Positions 44,901 through 56,800 of a DNA stretch of 64,000 bases are shown piece after piece. Position 1 is the first letter of the stretch. Every line of letters begins with the position of its first letter. The position numbers and the translations under genes were made by a program. The stretch spans positions 13,950,001-14,014,000 of the forward strand of contig NC_071331.1 in NCBI RefSeq assembly GCF_010183535.1. Reading direction: 5' to 3'. Origin of the DNA: Caenorhabditis remanei. Its lineage: Eukaryota > Nematoda > Chromadorea > Rhabditida > Rhabditidae. The notes beneath the pieces were generated by a model. That model ran no database searches. It saw nothing but the letters and a program-made list of their open reading frames with translations, and was not told the origin of the DNA.

Positions 44901-47900
44901 GAGAAGAATTTGAAGACGATTTTCAAAAAAAAAAAACGGAGAGAGAATATTCGTAAAGGACATCGAGGTTGCACGGAAATTTGAGAAGCAGAAAAAAAGA
45001 AGAAGAAGAATCTTCTTTTTTCCACTTCTATTCCAATTTCCATCGAAGAAGAAGAGAAGAAAATTGAAGACGTCGCAAACCACTTCTTCTCATTTTTCTT
45101 CTTTCTTCCAACCAATATATCACATTTCTGTTCCGTACCTGAAGAGCCATCGCTTGGGGTGTTTGAGCAGGCAAGACACCCTTCGCTTCCATTTCTTTTC
45201 GCTTCTTGAAACGACGGAAATAGTCTTGAATGAGGAAGGTGGCGTAGAACTTTCCAACGGTCACATCATCTTCTTCTGCAAAAAGAAATTACGTGTGGGT
45301 GTTTGCTAATTTGAATAATCATTACGCGGCAATCTATATGCAAAATAGCTTTCACTACTTGGATGGAACTACGGAGTTTCAGTTTCGAATCGGGTATAGG
45401 AATGGGGATGAAAGATCTAGTTGGAGTTTGGTCGTCAGCAGAAATATAAACTATTTTTGGAAATTTCAGCTACAACAGTTTTTTCTTCCTACCAAAATTC
45501 AAAAACTTACTGCCTGCTGGTGGAACCACTTCGTCCAACAAATCTTTGTGTGTTCGTTTCCAAATTCTTTTGATTGCAGATCTCAATTGCTCATTTGCTT
45601 CATCGATGTTTCCTTCTGTAAAAAATTCTGTAAAAAACAAAAATATGTGAACCGGAACTCTCTCTTTTAATCCTATTTTTTCTCATTAGACACCAGGATT
45701 ACTTCTCTGTAATCTTTACTAACCCCACTCGTAGGTCCCAGCTGTTTTTTATTTTTGTTCCCCGAAGAAAGAAAAGTCAAGAATAGAATAACTCACCAGT
45801 ATAAATCTTCAAATTGGTACGAACAAGAGCAAAAAGAGTTGCATTGAAACAGACGGTACCATCAGAATTCAATGGCATGTTCATTGAAACCAATCTTTTA
45901 CAGGCCAGACGATGTGGACAAAGCTTTCCAAATCCTAACGGTGGAGAGATTTTTCGAAGCAGTGTGACGACGTCAAGATGTTTGATTCTTCCTTTTGCAT
46001 CTGGATCGTATTCTGACCATAGTCTGACAAACTCTTCAAGATGGTGAGGGCCAAGAATCGACCAATCTCTTGTCAAGTAATCGAAGTTGTCCATGATAAC
46101 TGCGACGAAAAGATTGATAACGAGGAAAGAGCAAAGCATGAAAAATGAGATGAAATATGGATAAGCAAAGTTGTTTCCACATCTCGACTCATTAAATCCT
46201 CCTTTACTGTAGTCGTCGGACAACGGATCACATCGGACGTCTTCTCGATCTGAGCACGAGAGCATGATGTCCTGCCAAGCTTCTCCAGTAGCAGATCTGA
46301 AAATTTAGAATTTCAAATTTAGGCAGTCTGTATTCCAAATAAATTTAAAAACAAACCTGAATAAAACCAGAATTGCCGCAGGAAACGAATGAAAATTATT
46401 GTTTCTGTGTACAGATGTTGAATCATCCAATGCTACTTTTCCGAAGAATTGCATTCCAATTACAGCATAAATGAAAAAGAGCAAAACGATGAGCAGGGCG
46501 ACGTATGGAAGAGCTTGAAATGATTTCATGAATGTCCATAGAAGTGTTCGAATTCCTTCTCCTCGAGACAACAGTTTGACAAGTCGCATGACACGGAAAA
46601 GACGGAAGAAATTGATTGAAATGAGATTAGTTCCTCCTGGATTCAACTTTCCATAAGTGATATCAATGAATGAACCAACGACAACCAACAAATCGAATAC
46701 ATTCCATCGATCCGAGATGTAGTTTTTCGGATTCAATGCAACTATTTTGAGAACTGCTTCAAATGCGAACACTCCAGTGAAAATGAGATTGAACACATCC
46801 AGAAAGTCTTCAAAGTTCCTAGAACTTGGATAATGTTTGCATGCCAAAGAAACTGTATTCATGACGATAATCAAGAAGATGACATATTCGAATGCTCTTG
46901 AAGTGACAAACCACCAAACTCTGTATTGCAATCGGTTCCTTGGAATATATCTTCGATGTGGCTTGGCTTTCAATGCGAATTCAATACACTTTCTTTGATT
47001 TTTATCCAATTCACAGTTCTCGTATTCTCTTTCTCCTTCGTTTTGGAATGTGACGATAACGAAACCTACGAAGATATTCATCATGAAGAAGGCGATGACA
47101 ATGATAAATGCAATGAAGAACAGAGCAACTGCTTGTCTTGAATTGTGCACTGGTCCCTTATCTTCTTCATTTGAATCAATCGCCACGTATAGAAGTTGTG
47201 GCCATCCTTCGAATGTTGAAACAACGAAAAGTGATACCATTGCGTCTCCGACATTGTCAAAATTGAAGTCGTTGTTCGACCAGACCCTTTTCTTTGACAC
47301 TGGTTTCGTTGGATCTCCATCTTCATAATGAATGTATTCTCCACGACATTCTGCTTCTGTCATCTTCGAAAGATCATTACAAAGGAAGAATGTTCCCTTG
47401 AAGAGTTGAACTCCGATAATGGCAAACATGAATTGTAACATGAATGTAACCAACATGATGTTTCCGATAGTTTTCACGGCTACAATTACGCATTGCACAA
47501 CGTGTTTCAATCCTTTTGCTCTGTTGATTGCACGAAGTGGACGCAGAACACGGAGCACACGAAGAATTTTGACGACGGACATTGCATCTGTTCGGAGCAC
47601 GAAAGATGTCAATGAGACAGCAACGACGAGAATATCGAGAAGATTGAATGCATTTCGACAGAATGATCCTTTGTGAAATACCAATCCGAATACGATGACT
47701 TTCAGAGTGATTTCTACTGTGAAGACTGATGTGAAGAAGTAGTCGAAGTAGTTCAAGACCTACAAAATTGATAATTTGTTTACTTTATTGAGTCGACTAG
47801 CCACTTACCATATTTCTAGTGGAATTCGCCTGTAGTGGATCTTCAGCTGCTAACATAGCAGATGATACCAAAATACAGAAGAGAACTGCGTTCGTGAAAT

Positions 47901-50900
47901 ACGAGTGATTGACAACCATGTTGCAGAAGACACTGAAAATTTTCAAGATAATTTCCAAAAGTTTGGAGTTTTCTCATCTGCTAAATAAAATAACTAAAAA
48001 AGCATACCGAAACGAATTAGTGTGACTCAAAATGAAGAGTGACGAGGCCTTTGGAATCGGTTTAACCGTACTTGCCGCAGGAACTTCACTCATTCTTCTG
48101 GGTCTCGCTGTCTCCTCTTCTCCTTCAGGTTCTTCTGCTCCATGCTCATCTCCTTCTTCTTCTCCTTCATCAAATTCTTCATCTTCTCCTTCAATTTCTT
48201 GTTGTTCTTCTTCTTTCTCTGCATTTGTTAAACTGTCTGCATCGGCCAAATTATCTACAGCAATAGCCAAGAAGACATTCAGAAGAATGTAGTTACCGCA
48301 AATAAACAATACAATATAATATATACAAACGATAACTCCGAGTGTTCCAACTCCTCCAAATGATTCAATTCCATGATACATGACAGTATTCCAATCTTCA
48401 CCAGTTAGAATCTGGAATACTGTTAGAAGGGCTTGAACGAATGTATCGAAATTGGCTCTTGGCTTCGGTTGTTGTGGATTGAAATTGAATTTTCCTCCGA
48501 ATACTTGCATTCCTAACAAAGCGAAAATGACGATGAACAGGAAGAGAAGTAACAGAAGTGAGATGATGGATCGAAGCGAATTCAACAAAGAAGACACCAA
48601 ATTACGAAGTGATGTCCAGTATTTGGTGACTTTGAATATCCTCAGAAGACGTGCGGAACGTAACACAGAGACTCCAAGTGGTTTCATCAGATCGAAATAG
48701 ACGAGAACGAATTCGAGAATTGAACTGATAACGACGAAACAATCGAATCGATTAAATTGTGACGTCGTGTACGTTGTGAATCCGAGTGAATACATTTTCA
48801 GAAGCATTTCCATTGAGAACAGAATTACGAAGAACAGATTGGCCATTGCTGAAAATTGAAGTTTTTAATTTAAAAACTGTGTAGCATCGATGATTTTAAG
48901 GGACTCCTATCAATGAATAAATTTGAATAACTCACTTTGGAAATGATCCAACCATTCGGATTGTCCATAATGTTCAGATGTCAATACTAGAGTATTCAAC
49001 AAGACAAGAAGAATAACAAGCCAATAAAACGTTTGACTCTTCACCAATCGTCTACAAGCTCTTCGACATCTCCTATTCAATTTTTCTAATCGTTTCATTC
49101 TTGCTGCCCATTTACTCGGTCTCACATCTTCCACTCGTTCTTCGCCTTCTTCATCTGCTTCTTCACCAACAACTGTCTGTGTAACTGGTTCATCTTCTTG
49201 TTCATCTTCATTCACTGGTTCGATATCTTCTGCTTGTGTTATCCAGTCTAGATATCCTTTCAGATCTTCTTCCAGTTGCTGCTTTTCTCGAAACTTTTGA
49301 AACAGACCTCTGGCTCTCGCTTTCTCTCTTTCTTTTGAGAATTCTCCTGACAACACTCCCAATACAAGATTGAGTACGAAGAATGATCCAAGGATGACGA
49401 GAGTGACAAAGTATATCCAAGGCCATTCTCTTCCAACTGCATCATTGACCCAATACATGACATCTGTCCATCCTTCAAGTGATACACATTGGAATACTGT
49501 TAACATAGCCAATCCGAAGTTATCGAAGTTCGTGATTCCATTATTCGGACCAGGCCACGTTGTATTACTTGAACATTCCCATCGAACACCCATATTTGTC
49601 AATGAATCAGATGGTCGACACTTGAATGCACTTCCATCAGTACCGCAAGGCGTCGGATCTTTCTGTGCTAATTGGCCAGTTGCTGGATCTATACACGTGG
49701 AATGAAGTTTTCCACAGAACAACTCCAATCCAATGATAGCATATATCAATATAACAAAAAGAACTAATAAAGCAATATGGAGTAAAGGAATCATTGCTCG
49801 AAGGATTGCATTGAGCACGACTTGTAAACTCGGCACTCCTGATACGAGACGAAGAGGTCGAAGGACACGAAATGCTCTTAACGCTTTTACATCGAATCCT
49901 TGAATTGACATTTTTGATAATATTGTACTCACAAGTCTAAAAATTATTGGATTGCTGAAAAAGATTCAAAAAAAGAGAGAACTTACCCTATTACAACAAT
50001 AATAAAATCGAGGATATTCCATGCGTTTCGTAGATATGCACTTGGATGGAATAGAAACCCCATTGCCACTATTTTGAGCACACATTCTATCGTGAATACA
50101 ACAATGAACACGTATTCAATTGTTTCCTGAAAAATAATTAGGTCAGTGGGATATCTCTGGCAGAAGTCCTTGAATTCATTTTTTTAGGATAAATTTGGGA
50201 TTTAGAAATGTATCATACATATTTCACATTCAGGTTATATCTAATTTCTTAGCAGCAAAATGATAAAACCGAGTGAAACCTTTTTTTTTGAAATTCAAGA
50301 ATCAAGTTAGTTATATTGATTCCCTTTTCAGTTTTTGTTTTGTTTTATTTTTCCAAATTTCAAATAAAAACTCACAAGTGCTGTATTTTTGTAATCTGAA
50401 TCTTGAGCAGGATAGGGTTGATAGATTGCTAGAGCGATACAGTTGGCACATATCATAAACAATATTAAAAATTCGAATGGTCTGTAACAAAAAATCTCCG
50501 TTTTGAGATCTAAACCTTGGAAAACTCACTTCCATTCAACAATACTGATGCACAATTTTCGGATGGGATTATTCAAGGAGAGGCAGAGAAGTGACCGTTC
50601 GGATCGCTCGACGACGTTCGTCTGTCGAAGAGGTTTCCGTTGTGCGGGTCGCTTTTTTGTCGCATCTTGTGATGATGACGCTGCCACGGCTGCCTGAAAA
50701 CAATTCGGATTGATGGATTCATTTGACAGTTTTCATTGGGATACTGTTCATTTTGAATTCATTTTGTGTTTTGTTCCCTCATTATTCCATTTCCCTCTTC
50801 CATTTTTACTGTGTGTGGATAACTAGAAAAGGATGTGAAATCGGTCAATGGTCGGTTTCGAATTTCAGTTTCTTCTTCTTAAGAAGGAGCCCCCCGAAGC

Positions 50901-53696
50901 CACGAAGGAAAGAGCTTCTTTCCTTCTTTGAAAACCCATGAATACGATCATTTGTCAATTTGCATAAGAGCTTTTTCCGCGTCTCTCTTTCTCTCTTTTT
51001 TTTCATTCTATCAACAGCTTCATCATAATACACTAGCTTCTTCTTCATTCAGAAGCACCCGCCTTCTTCTTCTTCTTTTTCTTTTTATTGTTTTCTTACT
51101 TTGGTGGATGGATTCAGCGATCTCGGTTAATGAAAAAGAAAAAAAAGAAGGCAAAGGGAGAGGAGGAAGAGAACAAAAAGAGCAAGAAAAATCACTATTC
51201 AACTCTCGATAATCATATCCACATTGTGCATGCAACATCTTCTGCACGAGTTTTCTTTTCTTTTTCTTTTTTTTTTTCAAGATCAAAGAGTGATGAGAAG
51301 AGTCACATTCACAATATGAGAGAGATGAAAATGAGAATAATAGATATGGAGAATGAAAAGTAAAGAGACTGGTTTTTTTCAGAACGCTATTGTGTCCATA
51401 TGTCTGATAACCTAAAAAACAGATACTCTGATACGGCTCCAAAGAATTTACAGACTTTCACGAAATTGTTTTTTGAATTACAACTACAGAACTGACTAAA
51501 TTTAGAACTTGTATCTCCAGCTTTGATCTGAGAGATTGAAAGTCTTCGGAAGTGTCGCGGTGCCAGGTTATGTTACAGCTTCAATTCATATTTGGAGGAA
51601 ACGAAAATTCTAGCACAGAACTTTTGTAGCTATAAACTCCTTCGCAAAATATTTCAAAATAGAATTTTAGTCAAAGGAAAAAACTTCAAAAGGAAATATA
51701 GCCTACATGAATGGGACAGCTGGAGGAAAACTATTCAAGCGAAGAATCAATTACTTAAGTTATGGTATGTTTTTGTATGGAAAGCAGGCACCGCTTCTCT
51801 TTTTGGAATAAGTGTAAATCCCAAATTTGGTACCAACTTTTACTATGGCAAATGTTCTCAAATTACAGTTTTTTGAAAGTGTTTCAGACATTCTTAGTTC
51901 TAGTGTTCTAAATGAAATCATCTATTTCGAAATTCACGACAAATCTATGATCTTTGTCAACTTTCCGCTTCTTTTTGTGCACTGAGGTGTCCTATATCCT
52001 TTTGCATAAAAAATCAGTGAATTTCAAAGATCGCTCCCTCTCTTTTCCTAAATTCTTCGACTTTTCAACTCGTCAAATCAACTTTTCTACCACCACCACC
52101 CTCAATTTTATTCTCTACAAGTATCTGCGTCTTGTTATCTGGCACCCGCACATTACACTATAGATGATGATACACACACACGTACCCGAAGACTTTTCTG
52201 TGTTCAATCAGAATGCACAAGAGATCAGAAGAGAGTGTTAGACGATAAAGTGTCTCATAACAACTCTCTCTTTTCTCCCTTCTAAACATTTCCGAAAGAG
52301 ATTGATGAAACTGAATGGACGGATGACTTTTCAATGGTTCTCTTCGCACTTCCGATCAAATTATCACTTACATTAAATCTCATCCAAAGCAACGGTCCGA
52401 GACCATCAAAATATCCATAGATGTCAGCATAAAGCTCTTGAATATGGTATCTCAGAGTGGGCATTCTGGATTTGAAAACGAAAAGAATGATACCGTCAAG
52501 CACGACCTCGTTCCCTTTTATAGTGCTGGATCAGCATGGTGCTCAGGAAATTAGAAAAAAAGCAAAGAGCCATCAAGATTAATGGGCACCAGGCGCCTGT
52601 CAATTTCTGCGATTTACGGCATTTAATAAAGACAACCCACAAAATGTTCGAGATGGACATTAATCAGACAGGATGAATGGGTAAAGGAAGACATAAGATC
52701 TTGATTAGGGTCATGACTTCACATCTATGTTTAATTTGTTTTAACAGATGCACCGTTTTTGAAATCAATCTGGTTTCTTTTTTTATTTCGGGGGAGAGGT
52801 TCTGATCGGGCTACGGTACGTCAATCATTCAGATTTTGAATGGAAATTCGTGAAGATTCTTTTTTCCAGGGTTCCAAAATCAGAAAACGAAAAATTTCAA
52901 AGTCTAGTTGAAGTGAAAACATTATTTCCCTGGGATCAGAAATATTTTTTCGGATTGAAAATGATTTATCACGATATTCATCGAACTGTCTCTGTTTTCT
53001 TGGAACCACATACTAGCGACCTGATTTCTTTTTCTGTTTTTTGTATTTACTTGTTGATTTTTTGTCGGTATTTTTTTTCTTCATACTCCAGGGACTTTTT
53101 TTATTTTAAGAAGTGAAGAAATACCTGTAACGTCTGTTGCCATAAATCAGATCTCTCCTGTTCATCAGTTGCCGCCTGCTCCTCGTCCTCCCCCGATGAC
53201 ATCATACTCGCTAACACTGTAAAAATCATTTCTTTTCTCTCTCATCTCTTTTTCTTGAATTTTTGTATTGTTAAAGAGGAAGAGAGACGTTGCGCGAGAA
53301 CTCAAAAACAAAAGCAAAGAGAGTGCAAATGTGGAGTGGTGAGTGGTGGCATCAGAGCCACTTGAGCCGAACCACCACATCACAAATCTAGAGAAATCAC
53401 AAATGGAACGGTATCTTTTAGAGATAACCTGTTATTTTTCTAACAGTAAAAAGTGTTTTTTTTTGAGAAAATAAAGAAGAGATGGCTGCAAAAGTGATAC
53501 CTGGGATCAGCCGAAATCATTTCCCAGATCGTAGAATAAGTTATTTATTGAAACATTTTTTTCAGATCAATCAAGGCGTATAAAAATAATTTTAGATCCG
53601 TTATCAAGCGGCATCAAGACGGTTTTCATGGCATGAATGCCACATCTTTTTGGGTCATTTAGCTTTCAGATTTTGAAAAAAAACCATACCTGACAT
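41940..53696 (-). CDS. egl-19: L-type voltage-gated calcium channel alpha-1 subunit EGL-19
   Basis: Coding exons, 5' to 3': 53696-53690, 53216-53125, 50693-50530, 50481-50376, 50126-49987, 49936-48936, 48848-48008, 47932-47809, 47759-46357, 46296-45797, 45615-45511, 45275-45139, 44652-44548, 43901-43793, 43663-43405, 43184-42906, 42189-41940. All phases close, giving 1,873 residues, the expected EGL-19 size. It has four repeats of six helices with one pore glutamate each: SLEGWT, TGEDW, TFEGW, TGEAW (EEEE, calcium-selective). The beta-subunit site [14 protein letters not shown] follows repeat I. An EF-hand-like region precedes the IQ motif ([17 protein letters not shown]), where calmodulin binds. 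S4 segments keep regular Arg/Lys spacing. The C-terminus VTTL is the PDZ ligand reported to bind SHN-1. EGL-19 carries calcium current in muscle and neurons. Neighbouring pitr-1-like and unc-82 genes agree with C. elegans chromosome IV. Confidence 0.96.
42190..42905. other. Last egl-19 intron
   Basis: A 716-bp intron before the terminal exon. It is purine-rich on the plus strand, and no exon or gene is supported inside it. Confidence 0.55.
52372..52464 (-). CDS. egl-19: Alternative first exon of egl-19
   Basis: ATG at 52464 opens 31 codons (begins [19 protein letters not shown], ends MRFN) and stops at a strong GTAAGTG donor in phase 0, matching the entry phase of the exon at 50,693. A TATAAAAG lies ~50 bases upstream of the ATG with no acceptor between them, as for a transcription start near 52,490. 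It would replace the 33-residue N-terminus that begins [17 protein letters not shown]. elegans egl-19 is known to make transcripts with different 5' ends. Whether this exon matches one of them was not checked. Confidence 0.6.
52515..52522 (-). promoter_or_regulatory. egl-19: TATA box of the internal egl-19 promoter
   Basis: TATAAAAG on the minus strand is followed by a GC-richer stretch and the 93-nt alternative coding exon. The spacing puts a start site about 30 bases downstream and leaves a ~25-nt leader. Confidence 0.55.
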
Positions 53697-53821
53697 GATG
53701 GACACAGGTTAACGCTCGTCATGCGAGCTTTTCACGGTCGAGCAGTGTCAGCGCACTCCTCCTTTTCCAAACTATCTCTCTCTCTTCCTTCTTCGTGCAC
53801 CACAGTGCGTTCTCGTTCTTC
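53690..53821 (-). other. egl-19: egl-19 leader exon with overlapping uORF
   Basis: An acceptor (TTTTTTCAG) precedes 53,821, and the exon ends at 53,690 after ATGTCAG of the main frame. A different-frame ATG at 53,722 opens a uORF of 12 codons that runs over the main ATG and stops just inside the next exon (TGT TAG). Confidence 0.6.
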
Positions 53822-56800
53822 TGAAAAAAAAGAAATTTGAGATCAGAAGAAATGGGCGAAGAAAAAATGGAAAACGACGACGACGAGGACCGACTTTTCA
53901 AAGCTTTTCTTCTTCTAGTTTTGCAGTTTAGTTTTGCATCCACCCTCACATTGAGAAGAAGGTGGAAAGGATGAAAAAAGGAAAAAAGAGCAATGTCCTT
54001 TCGAAAAAAGGAAACGAAGGAAGCAGAAGGAAGGACAGGAAAAAGAAAAAAGGAGTGACGATCAAAGTTTCGTTTTTTAAGAAAAAAAGGAGAGAAAAGA
54101 CTTCTGACCACGATGAAATGACGGGAAAGAGGTGGAACAAATGAGAAATAATACGAACAGAAAACATTATGACGTTCAAAGGAGATTGAGTCTTGAGTGT
54201 TAAAAAAGGTGACGGGGGGAAGAGATTTAGATGTGAAAACTAGAAAATCTACGAATCGAAAAGAGATTAGGAACAAGAATTTATTGGTATCAACTGAACG
54301 AATTCAAAACGGAAATTCTGCCAAACAGGGTTAGCAGCTGATACAAAAAAGAAGTAAAGGGATTCTTCTGCTTTTCATCTTTTAACCCAAAAACAGACGG
54401 AAAAAAAAAGGAAAAAAAGAAACAAAAACAAATGAAAACGTTTGAAACTCGGTGTGTGCTTGTGTGGTTTTTGGGTGTGGGAGGAGGGGATAGAGGGTGC
54501 TAAACCCACTATTTTTCGTCTCCGTTTCCTTTCAGTCACCCAACAAAAAAAACGTTATCTGGACAACGGGCGGGCGTCGGGGGCCGTTCATCACCTCGCC
54601 GAACCACCCATATTTACGCGAAGAATTGCAGTTTTTGACGACGGAGACGTCCTCCTACACCACCCGGAGCCATCACAAATATGCACAAAAACTCGAGTTT
54701 TCTTCCTTTTTCTTTTTCTTTTTTTCGTCACCAAAATTGTTCTTTTTTGAAGAAAAAAGGAGCGTCCGAAGAGAGGAAAAATGATGGGTGATGTATGGGA
54801 GATTAGTTGTTTAAGAAAAGAGAAGAAGGAGGAAATGTTTCTGTTCCTTTTACACATTTTTAGATGTTTCAAAGATCTTAAAAACGGTTTTCTTAGATAG
54901 CAGAAATCGAAAATGGCATTCTTAACTTTTTTCGAGTAAAATGTTTCCAAACGAAGAAGAAAAAAGAAGAATTCGAGAGGAAAACGAAGAAAGAAAAGGA
55001 AAAGAAAAGACGAAAATTCGGAAAAGCCGGGGACCAGCAGCGACCCAGCAGTGAAGGGGAGAATTTTAAAACAGGACGGCGGTCGGCCGGAGAGCACACG
55101 ATAATTCTATTCTTCCTCTTATTCTCACGTCTTCATATTAATTTGATGATTAAAATATTTCGTGTTTGGAGCGCGTGCCGTCTCCGTTTTTTCGAGTCAC
55201 CACTTGAAACTGACACGAAATTTTGGAAATGATCATGAGGACAGGGTTTCCAGAAAAATACGGGTCATATTCAATTTGAGATCAGGGAATGGGTAGGGGG
55301 CCGAGATGAAAAGGATTAATTTCAAGCAGTCTGTGGAAGAAAATAACAAAATGTAGGTAGGACAATATATTACGGTATCGGGAAAGGAAATCTTGATAGG
55401 GAAAAAGTAATCTATTGTCATACATGTAATTTTGAATCACATATTAAATCAGGTTGAAAATCACAACTAATTCAAAAATTATAAAATTCAACATTTAAAA
55501 TTAAAGAATTCAAGAAAGTTTTGCGATAAAAAAATGGATGGAACCTTATCAAAAGGATAATATAATTGAAAAATTGATAAATTTACGGGTGAGACCAGTT
55601 TTAAACTGATAAATTAGTATCAAAGACCGGAATAAAATCATCTAAGATCTAAAAAGAATAGAAAAAAGCATAAACACTTCGAAAATATCTGATTCAAAGT
55701 TAAAATTGAATTAATTAATAAAGAAGTCGAAAATCGAGAAAACCCTACCATTTGAACCAGAAAAATAGTTTTAGAGACGACTTGATTGAAATTCATTAAA
55801 ATTGTGTTCTTATTCAAAAAAATTACTGTAATATTTATCAATATTACTTTTTGAGTGCAAATTAGTTCTTCATTAACCAGGTATTCTAATTTCGAATAAG
55901 TTGAAAACTTTTCGAGATTTTAAAAGACTGCGAAAAACATTCTTCCGAGTTTCATATCCTCAAAAACTAGTAGGAAACGAATGAAATGAAGTTTTGCTTT
56001 TAATTACGATTGCAAACTACCTAATTATTAAGTTATTAGATTAATTAGTCGAGTTAGTCTGAGCTGAAAATATAAAAGTCCAAATGAAGTACAAAAAGAA
56101 GTAAGCAGAATTAGAAAAGCAGAAAAAAAGTTAACAAAAAACGACGACTAATAAAAAAATTGAGTGAAAGGAGCAGGCGGGGGTGGGTGGAAGAAGAAGG
56201 AAGGAAAAAAAGAGGTCCATCAGTCCGTTCGTTCCGTCACACCATCACTCTCCACCAATCCATCCCCTTCCATCCGCCAAAACACGACGAGAGCAGCCGG
56301 GAGCCAGCAGCAGCACTTGCTCCTTCTCTCACAAAGATGTATAAAGCACTCGGGCCGTCTGCCGTCTCGTTCTCCGCTTCACCGCCGCTGGCTGCTGCCG
56401 CCACCACCACTGTCGTCGTCGTCGTCTTCTTCTTCTTCGGCTGGCTTCAGAAACTGCTGAGAGAGAGCTCCGATGCTCTCGATGGTTGGACGCAGAGACA
56501 GGAAGCTCAGCCTCGGATCGATACTGCATAGCGGGGCGGCTCTCGAAGTCTCACTAACTCTCTCCGTCTCGTTTTTCTCTTTGATTTCGAGACTCACACG
56601 ACCCGGGAAAAGCTCACGAAGTGGGGTGAGAGAGAGAATGAGAAAGTGAGTGTCGACATTTGTATGCTGTTTCATCGGAGAAAAGAAAAAAACGCGGAAC
56701 ATATTGTGAATGACTCTTTCTCTCTTTTTCTTTATTTGGTGGTAAGTGAGAAGCTTCGGTTTGAATGCAGCAGTCACCTCTTTCTTCTTCATCTTCTTCG

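Larger units (their letters stand above)
50694..53124. other. egl-19 intron with internal promoter
   Basis: A 2.4 kb intron between the second and third coding exons. It contains the candidate alternative first exon (52464-52372) with its TATA box (52,522-52,515). The rest shows no supported gene. Confidence 0.6.

Noticed and set aside
47974..49705. Plus-strand open frames opposite the egl-19 repeat I-II exons
   Set aside because: They are mirror frames of well-supported calcium channel exons.
53719..54276. 185-codon minus-strand Phe/Ser-rich frame
   Set aside because: It overlaps the egl-19 leader exon and is made of poly-pyrimidine sequence. It has no domain, and the leader's own acceptor lies inside it.
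56160..56531. 123-codon plus-strand frame and overlapping Arg-rich minus frame
   Set aside because: Both are driven by GCC/GTC/CCA triplet repeats, with no splice sites, signal or domain.
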